Position numbers and translations under genes: made by a program. 64,000 nt of DNA from Rhinopithecus roxellana (taxonomy: Eukaryota; Chordata; Mammalia; Primates; Cercopithecidae): positions 47,255,711-47,319,710 of the forward strand of contig NC_044565.1 of NCBI RefSeq assembly GCF_007565055.1, in the 5' to 3' direction. The number at the start of each line of letters is the position of its first letter. Positions within the stretch are counted from its first letter, which is position 1. Below, in pieces: positions 23,443-34,600 of the stretch. The notes beneath the pieces were generated by a model. That model did no database searches. It was not told the origin of the DNA and worked only from the letters and a program-made list of their open reading frames with translations.

Positions 23443-23705
23443 GGCTGGGTGTGGTGGCTTACACCTGAAATCCCAGCACTTTGGGAGGCTGAGGCAGGAG
23501 GATGGCTTGAGTCCTGGAGTTTGAGACCAGCCCAAGCAACATGGCAAAACCCTGTGTGCACAAAAAATACAAAAAATTAGCCAGGCATGGTGGCACATGC
23601 CTGTATTCCCAGCTACTCGGGAGACTGAGGCGGAGGATTGCTTGAGCCTAGGAGGTGGGGTTTGCGATGACCTGAGATTGCACCACTGCACTCCAGCCTG
23701 GGTGA
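23443..23705 (+). mobile_element. Alu ending exactly at a retroviral LTR
   Basis: A two-arm Alu without poly(A). Its last bases, CCAGCCTGGGTGA, run straight into the TGTTAG end of the ERV LTR, as if the provirus inserted inside the Alu. Confidence 0.88.
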
Positions 23706-23741
23706 TGTTAGGTTTTGAAGGAAAGGTGAGGGTTAAAGAAT

Positions 23742-23796
<55 letters not shown>

Positions 23797-23803
23797 AGGG
23801 AGG

Positions 23804-23883
<80 letters not shown>

Positions 23884-24242
23884 GCTTAACAGCAACACAG
23901 GTATGTTGCAAAAACCTGTGGAGATGGGAGACCAGCTTAGTGCCAGAGCCCCTTGCTACTTACAGGCTGGGGCAATTTATAGGCCTGCGTGGGAGGGGTC
24001 GGAGCTGGGGGGCATGGCCTACTTCCTGGGAAAATGTTGATAACATGTTCTCAGGATGAGGCGGTTCTGGCCCTTGTTCCGGCAGAATGTGGTGTTCCTT
24101 GCACTTTCTCCCATGCACTTTCTCCCAGCAGAATATAAGAGGCAGGCTGTTTCTCACCACCCAAACCCCCGTGGAATGTTTCATTTTGAACAAGGTCTGC
24201 GAAATGGTGGGGACATACAAAATGGTGCAAGTTGGACTAACA
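23706..24242 (-). mobile_element. 3' LTR of the class I ERV
   Basis: 537 bp bounded by inverted termini TGTTAG and CTAACA. On the minus strand CCTATAAATTG near 23978 is a likely TATA element. A long (GA)n tract lies near the U5 end. It matches the partial LTR at 32990-33227 in order and content. Confidence 0.85.
23744..23883 (+). repeat. (GA)n microsatellite with (GGGA)n core
   Basis: Around 140 bp of GA dinucleotides with a GGGA block at about 23790-23810, inside the ERV 3' LTR. Confidence 0.97.
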
Positions 24243-24258
24243 TTCTTGCTTTATGCTT

Positions 24259-24560
24259 TATTTTTTATTTTTATTTTTTTTTGACAGTCTCACTCTGTCA
24301 CCCAGGCTGGAGTGCAGTGGTGCGATCTCAGCTTACTGCAGCCTCTGCCTCCTGGGTTCAAGTGATTCTCCTGCCTCAGGCTCCTGAGTAGCGGGGACTA
24401 CAGGTGTGCGCCACCACACCCAGCTAATTTTTGTATTTTTAGTAGAGATGGGGTTTCACCATGTTGGCCAGGCTAGTCTCAAACTCCTGACCTCAAGTGA
24501 TCTGCCTGCCTCAGCCTCCCAAAGTGCTGGGATTACAGGTGTGAGCCACCGCACCTGGCC
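24259..24560 (-). mobile_element. Alu in ERV interior near 3' LTR
   Basis: Full-length antisense Alu, with an A-rich tail read as TTTATTTTTTATTTTTA on the + strand. Confidence 0.93.
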
Positions 24561-24838
24561 ACCTACTTTTATATAAAGGGAAGAGGGTGGTTGTTGATTA
24601 TCTGGCTGCTTCCTGCTGAATAGGGGTGCTGTAATCAGGGTTTGGGTTTTGAAGCAGTGGGTGTCTGACTTTAGAGTGGCTTTCCTGGAGGCGCTGATAC
24701 TGGACTTGGCGGAGTAGGATCATATCAGTGTCTTTCTGGGTGGCTGCCTGGACAAGGGAGTTCAGCCTTCGGGAGGTAAAGTGGGATATGAAGGTGAGTA
24801 CACACAGGCCAACTGTTAGGAGGAAGAAAATTAGGGGC

Positions 24839-26539
24839 CTAAGAAGAGGTTACCCAAGGTATCCACATTAGGAGGGACAACCCCTGCCTCCAAGAGTTAG
24901 TGGCTTGATGTTGGATTTCTGCAGCCCCGTCTCGGAGCCTGTGGGCTGTGTCTCGAACAGTGCTGTATTCATGAACATTTAAACAGCCTTCTTGGAGAGC
25001 CACACATGTGCACCCCTTCTCAGTGGCTGACAGGTCTGCAGTCCTTCGGTTCTGGAGAACAACTCCCACAGGGGAACCTACTTGCCTTTGGAGGCTTGTG
25101 ATGGAAGTAGGCATGTCCTCTAGGTATTATAGAGGACTGCAGAGATTTTTATATATGTAAAAGGCAGCTGAGGCTGACACACCCGACCTGCCATTCTGGT
25201 GCCACGTGCGACAGAGAGGCTTAATCTTGTTACCAGAGGAAGGAGATGTAGAGCCAGCTTAGCGTGCTCGTGCTCAGAGGAGGAGGAAATAGGGAGAGCC
25301 TGCATGGTTTGGTTGTTAGGCAAAATGTTAATGTTTGGAAATTGAAACACCAGGGTGTATGTTTGTAACCCAGCTGCCACCAGGCAAAGATAAGTTGGTT
25401 TCATAAAGAAAGAAAAGGTGGGGAGGGGGTTGGCAGGCTAAAGTTGTAAAGGAAGGTAGCGAGCTGTGAGAAGATGGGGGGTGAACCCTGAACAAATGTT
25501 TTGTTCCAACTTTTTGTTTTTCCAGGTTGAATAGCTGTTAACAAGGGTAACCCCTGTGAAGGCCAGATAAGGGATGTTGCTGGGGGAGGAGGTGAAGGCT
25601 GTTGAGTTTCGGAGAGAGAGAGAACTAGGTTTTCGTTAACAAGTGGCTATTGCAGTACAGGTAGGGCAGAAGGATATATAGGTTGCAGCTGAGGGAATTG
25701 TGTGTGCATTTTTTCCAGGGAGCGCCCTTAAGTTGGATACATGGAGAGCGAGTGGTGCTGGCAGAGAGGGGAGGGGTTGGTAAGAGGTGTTTTATGGAAT
25801 CCAGCTTGTAACATGTTTAGAGGTTACGAGGCAAAGGAGGGTAACAGCCCTGTGTGTGACGGTGTGGGTGGATTTGATGGACTGCGGGGAAAGGTGTTCA
25901 GCCAAACAAGATTATAAACAGGTTTTGGGAATGAATTGGCAGAGTAGGTGAGATGCAGGTTTATTTTGGACCAAGTTTCTGTACTTAGGTTAACAGGAAG
26001 GGCTGTGAACTGCTGGATTTGTGTGGACAAACAAATTTAACAGTTGGAAGAAAGAGGGGAGTGTGACTGATTTAAGAGCAATGTGTGAGGCTGACGAAGG
26101 GGGCCTGGTTGCCAGAGGTTGGGGGTGAGGATTTAGCATATCCACAAAGGACAAAATGAAAAAAGGTGATTTGAGTAGGAGTGAAATTCTGAAAGGTGCC
26201 CTGTAGCCATAGCTCCTGGATTGATGTGAGGAATTCGAGTGGAGTATCCAGGGACGTGGGGAGGGAGAGATCTGAAACAAGGTTTGAGATAAAAGATTGG
26301 AAATTGGAGGCGGAGAGTGTTATGGACCAGGGCCTTCTGGATAGGCAACTTCTGCAACTCTTGTTAAGCGCAGTGAGGTTGGTCCTGTGAGGGGGGAAGA
26401 ATATTTTTTGCGGGGGGAGAAAACTTCTGGATATGGATCTGGAGCTTTTCTTAGTTTGGAATGGTGTATCCAGTGTGGAAAGCGGGTTAGCTTTGCCGCT
26501 GTGGGAGTAGCTAGAATAACCTGGTGAGGACTTGTCCAC
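24839..26539 (-). pseudogene. ERV env remnant
   Basis: Surface-subunit-like frames lie at about 25824-26539 and transmembrane-subunit-like frames at 24839-25404. The latter include a cysteine motif region comparable to gammaretroviral envelopes. Several frames and stops separate the pieces, so no envelope protein can be made. Confidence 0.65.
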
Positions 26540-27363
26540 TTAGGTAGGAGAGGGGAGGAGGAGTCTGTGATCCAGACCCAGTCCCCACTGGTTGTAGGGA
26601 CAGGAAGGAGTGTTTTGAGGATGGACTTTCATGCAGGGGCAAGTAAGCGTTTGTGTACCGTGTGTTAGATGGTGAGAGAGGTGTAATGCTGGCCAAGTAT
26701 CCCATGCAGGAGGGCCGGGAGATACAGGGAAATTTTGGAGGATAAAGGGGCGTCCATACATATGTTCAAATGGGCTTAGGCTGAGGGGCTTGTGAGGAAT
26801 GGCATATAAAGGCATGAGGAGAAGTGAAGTTTAGGCCATTTTAACCTCCAGGGAGAGTTTGGATAACTGTTGTTTTAGAAGGGCCAATGGCTCATTCAAT
26901 CGTACCTGAAGATTGGGGGCAATAAGGAATACGGAAGGCCCATTTAATGTTTAGAGTCTTTACCAGCTGTTGGTTAACCTGTGAGACAAATGTTGGCCTG
27001 CTGTCGGCCTGGATGAAAGAGGGGAGTCCAAACCGGGGGACAAAATGGGTGAGGAGAATAGAGGTGACTGTTTGCTTTTTCAGTAGTAGTAGTGGTGGTA
27101 GGAAAAGCCTCTATCCATCCATACAATCTACTATTGTCAGAAGCTTCCGGACTTATTTTACAGGGAGCATGCGGGTGAAGGCGATTTGCCAGTCCTGTCC
27201 TGGCAGGTGTCCTCGGGCCTGGCGTGTGGGGAAAGTGGGTGATCTGATGCATCTTGAGGGGAAGTTTGAGTGCAAAGGGAACATGCCTTAGTGATATCTT
27301 TGAGATTGGTGCCCATGGTGGGGGAATGTATACGTTTTTAAGAGCTGAAGTAGAGGGAGGCAA
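26540..27363 (-). pseudogene. ERV integrase remnant
   Basis: Minus-strand frames at 26974-27363 (core domain) and 26540-26815 (C-terminal part) carry integrase-like sequence with interruptions. An Alu (27404-27702) separates them from the rest of pol. Confidence 0.7.
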
Positions 27364-27403
27364 CCATCATGGAAATGGTTGTGCACATATAAAAGTACAG
27401 AAG

Positions 27404-27702
27404 GTTTTTTTTTTTTTTTTTTTTGGAGACAGAGTCTTGCTCTGTCACCCAGACTGGAGTGCAGTGGCGCCATCTTGGCTCAATGCAAACTCCGCCTCCC
27501 AGGTTCAAGCAGTTCTCTGCCTCACTCTCCTAAGTACAGGGATTACAGGCGCATGCCACCACGCCTGGCTAATTTTTGCATTCTTAGTAGAGATGGGGTT
27601 TCACCATCTTGGCCAGGCTGGTTTTGAACTCCTGACCTTGTTTACACCTGCCTCAGCCTCCCAAAGTGCTGGGATTACAGGCGTGAGCCACCATGCCCGG
27701 CC
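27404..27702 (-). mobile_element. Alu in ERV pol
   Basis: Full-length antisense Alu beginning with a 21-T run. Confidence 0.93.
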
Positions 27703-28086
27703 CAGGAGGTTTTTAAAACTTGGCCAAGACAATTTTAGCACTGAGGTAGAACCATTTTTTCCTGAATGGCAGGACAAGTGAGGTTTGTTCCTCCTGGGTA
27801 TATACAGGGTATATGCTGGAAAAACTGGGCAATAATGATGGGGTTTAAGGGCTGCCTGCTGGGCTACCTAATTTGCTAAAAAATTTCCCTTGGTTACGGC
27901 ATTTGTAGCCTTTTGGTGTCCCTTACAGTGGATGATAGTGGCCTGCAGTGGTAGTTTAGCTGCCTCCACCAGCTTGTGTGTGTTTACCATTTACTATGGG
28001 GGTTCCTTTTAGCTAGAAAACTCCTTTCCTGCCAGATTAAGGTGTGAGAATGTAGGATGTGATATGCATATTTGGAATTGGTGTAA

Positions 28087-28377
28087 TTTTTTTTTTTCCT
28101 GTAACAGAGTCTCGCTCTGCTGCCTAGGCTGGAGTACAGTGGCACAATCTTGGCTCATTGCAACCTCCGCCTCCCAGGTTCAGGCAATTCTGCCTCAGCC
28201 TCCCAAGTAGCTGGGACTACAGGTGCCCACCATCATGCCAGGCTAATTTTTGTATTTTCAGTGGAGATGGGGTTTCACCATGTTGGCCAGGCTGGTCTCA
28301 AACTCCTGACATCGTGATCTGCCCGCCTTGGCCTCCCAAAGTGCTGGGATTACAAGTGTGACCCACCATGCCGGGCC
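28087..28377 (-). mobile_element. Alu in ERV pol
   Basis: Antisense Alu flanked by a decayed duplication: GGAATTGGTGTAA before, GGAATCAGTGTAA after. Confidence 0.92.
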
Positions 28378-30368
28378 AGGAATCAGTGTAAATGTTAACC
28401 CTCTTTCCCTTTGTTAGGGTGAAGGCCCTGGTTAGGTCATCTATCTCTATCTGTTGAGAGGTAGTTCTGCCTGTTGCGAGGTAGTATGGGGGGGAGAGCA
28501 TTGGATTCTAGGAGTTTATTTTGGCAATGATGTTGTAACCAGATGCTAGACATGGCTTCTTTAAAGAGCTTCCGTTAATGAACCATGTAGTTGTTCCCTG
28601 CAAAGGGGCTTCTGAAATGTGTTGGAAGGGGGAGGGGAGGGAGCCTAAGAGGTCCAGGGAGGAGTGAGACAGCTCAGAGTCAGAGGTGTTTACAGGGAGG
28701 AGGGTGGGAGGGTTGAGAGCTTTGCCTTTCTGGAAGGTGATTAGATGGTTTCCTATGAATAAGGTGTATACCTGCTGTAAGCAGGATGGTGCGAGGGATA
28801 GAAGAGATTGATGGCTCCTGAGGTCCCGTAGGTTATGATGTGTTGGTAGAGTGAGTTTCTGAGCTGCCTCCAAGGCCAGCAGTGTGGCCCACCCAAGATT
28901 TTTAGGCAGGGTGGCCAGCCCTGGATGAGAGTCTGGTTGTTTTGAGAGGCACGTCATGGCTTGTGTTTGGCAAAAAGTTTAAGAGCAAGCCCTTATCAGA
29001 ATGAACACGCAGAGTAACGGGCTTGGGGGTTGGGCAGTCCCCGTTCTGGGGCCATCGAAAGGGTATTTTTTAGTTTTTTAAAGTGTGAATTGACGGGACA
29101 AGCCGGGTTTGGAGGCTCTAGGCTGGGCCCACATGAGGCCATGTAGAGCAGCTTGGCCAGCAAACAGAAGTTGGGAATCCACAGCCGGAAGTATCCCATG
29201 AGGCCCAAGAAGGAGAGGAGGTCCTTCTTTGTGTGGGAAGGGGCAATGTCTTGAATTAGCTCCTTTTGTTGGGTTGGGATGGCCTAAGAATTTGAGGTTA
29301 GAACTCAGGTGAGTGACCTGGGTTTGGGTGAGTGACCTGAGTTTGGTCTACCTGAGACTTTGCTGGTGAGACCCAATATCTTTACCTATGGAGAAAGTTT
29401 AAAAGCTGAGTGCTGTGTTGGACAGACAGGTTAAGGGAGGGGCTACAGGGAAGTAGGTCATTGACTTATTGGGGGAGGGTGCTAGGAGCAACGGGAAGTT
29501 CAGCTAGGTACTTGGTGAGGGCCTGTCTGAATCGGTGGGGGCTGTCCCAGAATCCTGGTGGGAGTATGGTCCACGTTAGTTGGGTGGACGTGTGGGTATT
29601 AGGATCTGACCAAGTGAAAGCAAAAATACTTTGGGAAGCCGAATTTAAGGGAATAGTGAAAAAGGTGTCCTTTAAATCCAATACAGAGAAGTGTGTGGTA
29701 GAAGAGTGACTATGGGAGAGTGGCATATGTGGAATGAGAGTGGAGTGCTGGATGCATTGGTATTACCACCTGGTTAACAACTCAGAGATCCTGGACCAAG
29801 TGGTAGGATCTTGAGAATTTGAGCTTGTAAAAGTTTACAGATAATAGGTTTGAGGCCCCTGAGGCTGCCTGGGTTAGGGGATATTGAGACTGATGATGGA
29901 AAACAGAGTGGTTTTGGAGGGTTATTTACCCGGGATGTGATGTGTGGCTATTGTGGGTTTAAAAATGTTCCAAATTTCAGGATTAACAGAAGGCAAGAGG
30001 CTGGATAATGAGAATGAGGGGGAGAGGGAAGTGTCTGAGCGGCAGAGTAAAATAAAAGGAGCGGAATTGCAGGAGGCAGATTGTATGGAGGCCTGGGATT
30101 TACTTAGTATGTCCCGCCCCAAGACAGGAGTGGGGCACTGAGGGATAACCAGGAAGGAGTGGGTGAAGGGGGTGTTGAATAGGTTGCATAATACAGGACC
30201 AGTCTGTTTGTGCCTAGAGGGGATTCCATCAACTCCCACAACAGAGATAGAAGAACTGAAAAGGGGTCTGGAATATTCTAATAAAACAGAGTAACTAGTC
30301 CCTGTATCCAATAGGAAAGACATGGGCTTACCAGAGACTGACCCTGGGTTCCGAGGTGGTGATGGCAA
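28378..30368 (-). pseudogene. ERV protease, reverse transcriptase and RNase H remnant
   Basis: The protease frame 29922-30368 keeps a DTG active-site triplet at about 30300-30308. Reverse-transcriptase frames lie at 29466-29726 and 28996-29208. The active-site box at 29457-29468 is destroyed: its tyrosine codon is TAA and the first aspartate is Asn. The RNase H frame 28508-28957 has INGS where TDGS is expected, and continues to 28380-28501. Confidence 0.8.
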
Positions 30369-30888
30369 CTGGGGTGGCGGACCCCTGGCCCCATCAGACT
30401 TCAGTTACAGGTGGTGAAGCAGATGAGGAGCTTTGCTGAACACAGTCCCACTTCCAGTGTTCCTTGATGCCACAGATGGGGCAAGGTTTTGAGAGTAGGC
30501 CTTTGCCCAGTGACTCTGTTGGCTGCACTTAAAATAGGCTTCTGGTGGAGTTTGTTGTAGGGTTGAGGATTTCTGTACATGTTGGGAACTCTGTTGAATG
30601 GCAGCTGCCAGCATCTGGCATTTAGCCTGGTCTCTTTTTAACTTTTCCTCTCTATTGTTAAAGACCTTAAAGGCCACTTTGATTAAGTCTCTTTGGGAGG
30701 TTTGAGGGCTATTCTCCAGTTTTTAAAGTTTCATTAGAATGTCTGGGGCTGACTGGAAAATGAAGTATAAATGGAGGTAGATTCTTCCCTTATTGGCATT
30801 AGGGTTCAAGGTGGCATATTTAGGTGTGGCATATTTAGGTATGGCCTCTGAAAGGCAGAAGAAAAGAGCAGGAATGGCTTTATTTATT

Positions 30889-31220
30889 TATTTTTGAGAC
30901 AGAATTTCGCTCTTGTTGCCCAGGCTGGAGTGCAATGGCATGATCTTGGCTCACCACAACCTCTGCCTCCCAACTAGCTGAGACTCGGACTGGCTCTCCT
31001 TGCTCCTCAAGCTTGCAGACCGCCTATTGTGGGACCTTATGATTGTGTAAGTTAATACTTAATCCCCTTTATACAGGCATGTGCCACCATGCCTGGCTAT
31101 AGTACAGATGGAGTTTCTCCATGTTGGTCAGGCTGGTCTTGAACTCCTGACCTCAGGTGATCTGCCTGCCTTGGCCTCCCAAAGTGCTGGGGTTACAGGC
31201 ATGAGCCACCATGCCTGGCC
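30889..31220 (-). mobile_element. Alu carrying an internal LTR fragment
   Basis: The Alu has a perfect 18-bp target duplication, AGGAATGGCTTTATTTAT, at 30870-30887 and 31221-31238. Between TAGCTGAGAC (to 30984) and TACAGGCATG (from 31072) it contains 87 bp that are not Alu. Confidence 0.92.
30985..31071 (+). mobile_element. MLT2-type LTR fragment inside an Alu
   Basis: These 87 bp (starting TCGGACTGGCTCTCC, ending near AATCCCCTTT) match 33357-33439 of the ERV-L 5' LTR with only a few differences and one small indel. Confidence 0.88.
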
Positions 31221-31983
31221 AGGAATGGCTTTATTTATGCCAGCTAGGAGGCATATCATATAGCTTTATTTCTATCTGTCTGCAGAAGTTGCCTGATAAT
31301 CCCAACTGGGGTCAGTTCCAGGGATAGTTAGGATCCATACTGGGTTATGAGCAGCATCTTGTTGGTGGAGGGTGTCTATGTGGGTCTGGGCAGCTATCCA
31401 GATGCATTCCCTGTCCTCAGGGGTGAGGGTACAGGAGAGGATGACATATATGACATGCCAGATAAGGTCATGAAATTGAGTGATATACAGAAATTCTTTG
31501 AGGAAGGAGGTGGGATCTGTGCAAAAGGAGCTGAGTCTCTTTTTAAGCTGAGAGAAGTTGAACTCAGATTATGCCTTTGGTCCCTGTGACCTCCTGCAAA
31601 GGGAGAACTTTGGAGGGCCTTTGGCTGTGTGCCTGGTTTTTGGTGGAAGGGGGCTGGGCATGTGCCTAGTTTGTTAGCCAGGTTGAAATTAGAGGAAGAA
31701 GGCTTGTCTGGAGGAGGAGGCATTTTTGCGGGTTTTCTGTTGAGGAGGAAGATTTGAAAAGGTGAACGGATTAGCAGAGAGTGAGCCAGGAACACAGATA
31801 AGCAAAGCACCTCAGATCATTTATGATTTTGCTGGAGGAAGTCTTTTAGATTATGTTAGATTTGGAAATTGAATGTTTTGGTTTTTGGTATTGACTATTA
31901 TTGTCCAGTTTACATGGGGACTAGGCAACATTACAGGGGAAAGTACAGAGGAAAGTACAGAGGAAAGTAAGGTGTTCAGTTTT

Positions 31984-32276
31984 TTGTTTTTGTTTCAAGA
32001 CTGAGTCTCGCTCTGTTGCCCAGGCTGGAGTGCAGTGGTACAATCTTGGCTCACTGCAAGCTCCACCTCCTGGGTTCAAGTGATTCTCCTGCCTCAGCCT
32101 CCCAAGTAGCTGGGATTACAGGCGCCTGCCACCATACCTGGCTAATTTTTGTATTTTTAGTAGAGACAGGGTTTCACCATATTGGCCAGGCTGGTCTCGA
32201 ATTCCTGACCTTGTGATCGGCCCACCTTGGCCTCCCAAAGTGCTGAGATTACAGGCGTGAGTCACTGCGCTCGACC
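31984..32276 (-). mobile_element. Alu in ERV gag region
   Basis: Antisense Alu with a decayed target duplication: AAGGTGTTCAGTTTT before and AAGGCATTCAGTTTT after. Confidence 0.93.
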
Positions 32277-32968
32277 AGCAAGGCATTCAGTTTTAATGGA
32301 GTTTGCCAAGCCCTGGGCTTGGAGGTTCTGGATGAAACATCCAAGAGTGGTGTCTTGAGGAGGTTTTCAGGAGGCTTGCCCCATACTGCTGGCCAGAGGG
32401 TGAGAAATTTAGAGGATGGAAGTACCCCAGAGGGAAGTGAATACCCTGGAGGGGAGTGAGTACCCCGATTCCTCCTGGGAGAAGGGACATAGGAGAGCCA
32501 GGGCGTCCCTACAGCTCTTTGCAGTTCCCCAGAGGCTGCAGTGGCCAGAGTGGTGAGCGTTCTGATGGTGTCCCCTCAGAGGGCAGGCCACAGTCACCTG
32601 GTGACCAGGGAGACCTCTTACCCAGTGCTGGAATTTTCTGGTGAACCCCCTGAAATATGAGAGGAATCCAGAAAGGAAATAAAGGGAGACTCACCCACTA
32701 ATTGGACATGGGTATTGGATGTGATATCCAGCAATGGGATTGATACTTGCTGGAGCTGCCTGGAAAGGAGAAGAAAGGAAAAAGAGGATGAAGAGTTTGA
32801 TCAGGATCTGGAAGTCAGCCCAGGACCAGAGAAGAAGAGAGAATAAAGGAACAGGGCTGGGAATAGGGAGTCCACTCAGGATCTGGAAGCAGGCCTGGGT
32901 CTGGTTTTTGCTGCTTGCTGCTTTCCAGGTTGCAAGAAAAGATTTACTCATTTAGAACCCAATCCCCA

Positions 32969-32986
32969 TTCTGGGTTTTGGCGTCA
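32969..32986 (-). promoter_or_regulatory. ERV primer-binding site
   Basis: It lies three bases inside the 5' LTR. The minus-strand sequence differs from the complement of a tRNA-Phe 3' end only by transitions, as far as I can judge from memory. Confidence 0.55.
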
Positions 32987-32989
32987 AAA

Positions 32990-33025
32990 TGTTAGGTTTT
33001 GAAGGGAAGGCGAGGGTTAAAGAAT

Positions 33026-33107
<82 letters not shown>

Positions 33108-33227
33108 GAGAGAGACAGAGAGAGATTGCAGCTCAAGAACAACACAGGTATATTGCAAAAACCTGTAGAGATGGGGGATAAGCTTAATAGAGCCCACAGC
33201 TGCTTACAGGCTGGGGAAATTTATAGG
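32990..33227 (-). mobile_element. Truncated 5' LTR of the class I ERV
   Basis: It shares TGTTAGGTTTTGAAGG, the (GA)n tract and TTGCAAAAACCTGT with the 3' LTR. The copy stops at the TATA-like segment (AATTTATAGG) exactly where the MLT2-type LTR begins. Confidence 0.85.
33028..33125 (+). repeat. (CA)n(GA)n microsatellite in the 5' LTR
   Basis: A short CA run followed by about 80 bp of GA, at the position equivalent to the 3' LTR microsatellite. Confidence 0.95.
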
Positions 33228-33486
33228 TGTGATGGTTAATACTGGAGAAACGTGAAAAGCCAAGACTGGCCTAGCCTCCCAGCCTACATCTTTCTGCCAT
33301 GCTGGATGCTTCCTGCTCTCCAACATCTGACTCCAGGTTCTTCAGTTTTGAGACTCGGACGGGCTCTCCTTACTCCTCAAGCTTGCAGACAGCCTATTGT
33401 GGGAACTTGTGATTGTGTAAGTTAATACTCCCCTTTATATATCTATTCCATTAGTTCTGTCCCTCTAGAGAACTCTGACTAATACA
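33228..33486 (+). mobile_element. ERV-L 5' LTR (MLT2A-like), internally deleted
   Basis: Begins TGTGATGGTTAATACT, jumps about 200 bp to GGAGAAACGTGAAAAG and ends CTCTAGAGAACTCTGAC...ACA. The 3' copy at 39321-39699 retains the missing part. Confidence 0.85.
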
Positions 33487-33491
33487 GATTT

Positions 33492-33506
33492 TGGTACCAG
33501 GAGTGG
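33492..33506 (+). promoter_or_regulatory. ERV-L primer-binding site (tRNA-Leu type)
   Basis: TGGTACCAGGAGTGG lies immediately downstream of the 5' LTR, the site that gives HERV-L its name. Confidence 0.8.
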
Positions 33507-33572
33507 TTCTGGAAGAACAAAATATTAGAGTTCTTTTGTTGGTTTTGGGGTTTCTGGATTTGGCTGGTTAAT

Positions 33573-33824
33573 ATGATTGAACCCCAAAATGTTAAGGACT
33601 CTACTTCTAATAGTATGGAGAACACTGATAGTCCTTGGTGTAAACTGTTTAGAGAGTTATACAAAATAAATGCATTTCACGCTCCTGATTCACGGCTCAT
33701 GAGAGGCAAGGAGTTTGGTAACTCTATACATAATACCTTTGACTATATGTGGAGAACCAAGGAACATGATGAAGCTGGTTGGTTGCTCCTAAGTTCAGTG
33801 GACAAGGTGATGAAAGAAAATGAT
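33573..33824 (+). pseudogene. ERV-L gag N-terminal remnant
   Basis: An open stretch of about 85 codons from ATG 33573, cut off by the Alu at 33825. The remainder of gag is missing. Confidence 0.55.
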
Positions 33825-34242
33825 GGCTGGACCGGGTGCGGGGGCTCACGCCTGTAATCCTAGCACTTTGGGAGGCCGAGGCAGGCAGATCATGAGGTCA
33901 AGAGATCAAGACCATCCTGGATAACACGGTGAAAACCCGTCTCTACTAAAAATACAAAAAATTGGCCGGGCGCGGTGGCTCAAGCCTGTAATCCCAGCAC
34001 TTTGGGAGGCCGAGACGGGCGGATCACGAGGTCAGGAGTTCGAGACCATCCTGGTGAACACGGTGAAACCCCGTCTCTACTAAAAAATACAAAAACTAGC
34101 CGGGCGAGGTGGCGGTGCCTGTAGTCCCAGCTACTTGGGAGGCTGAGGCAGGAGAATGGCGTGAACCCGGGAGGCGGAGCTTGCAGTGAGCTGAGATCCG
34201 GCCACTGCACTCCAACCTGGGCGACAGAGCAAGACTCCGTCT

Positions 34243-34296
<54 letters not shown>

Positions 34297-34513
34297 AAAT
34301 TATCTGGGAGTGGTGGGTGGAGGGCGCCTGTAGTCCCAGCTACTCGGAAGGCTGAGGCAGGAGAATGGCGTGAACCCAGGAGGCGGAGCTTGCAGTGAGT
34401 TGAGATTGCACCACTGCACTCCAGCCTGGGCAACAGAGCGAGACTCCGCCTCAAAAAAAAAAAAAAAAAAAAAAAGAAAGAGAGAAAAAAAGAAAAGAAA
34501 AAGAGAAAGAAAA
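33825..34513 (+). mobile_element. Alu with a young AluY nested inside
   Basis: The outer Alu is 33825-33963 plus 34291-34513. A young monkey-type AluY at 33964-34290 sits in its central linker. TACAAAAAATT is duplicated on both sides (33953-33963 and 34291-34301). The inner A tail is about 47 bases. Confidence 0.93.
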
Positions 34514-34517
34514 CAAT

Positions 34518-34600
34518 GGCCAGACAGGGTGGTTCATGCCTGTAATTCCAGCACTTTGGTAGGCCAAGGTGGGTGGATCACCTGAGGTCAGGAGGCAGAG
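34518..34600 (+). mobile_element. Alu 5' stub
   Basis: Alu 5' end GGCCAGACAGGG, truncated after CTGAGGTCAGGA. ERV-L sequence resumes at about 34605. Confidence 0.85.

Larger units (their letters stand above)
30405..32951 (-). pseudogene. ERV gag remnant
   Basis: A nucleocapsid-like stretch at 30405-30677 has one zinc knuckle in which key residues are altered. A capsid-like frame lies at 31394-31810 and leader-proximal sequence at 32691-32951. Two Alus interrupt it. Confidence 0.65.
23706..33227 (-). mobile_element. Degenerate gammaretrovirus-like ERV provirus
   Basis: A nearly complete class I endogenous retrovirus in reverse orientation: 5' LTR, primer site, gag, protease, reverse transcriptase, RNase H, integrase, env and 3' LTR, all broken by stops, frameshifts and five Alu insertions. 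The primer site at 32969-32986 resembles a tRNA-Phe type (minus strand TGACGCCAAAACCC), which suggests a HERV-F/H-like group. Exact family assignment needs a repeat library. No intact gene survives. Confidence 0.85.

Noticed and set aside
22927..23898. Long minus-strand open frame rich in Leu-Ser
   Set aside because: Its N-terminal part is a translation of the (GA)n microsatellite and the rest crosses an Alu. It is not a gene.
26072..26539. 155-codon ERV env-like open frame
   Set aside because: A fragment only. The downstream env is in other frames with stops, and there is no intact signal-to-anchor structure.
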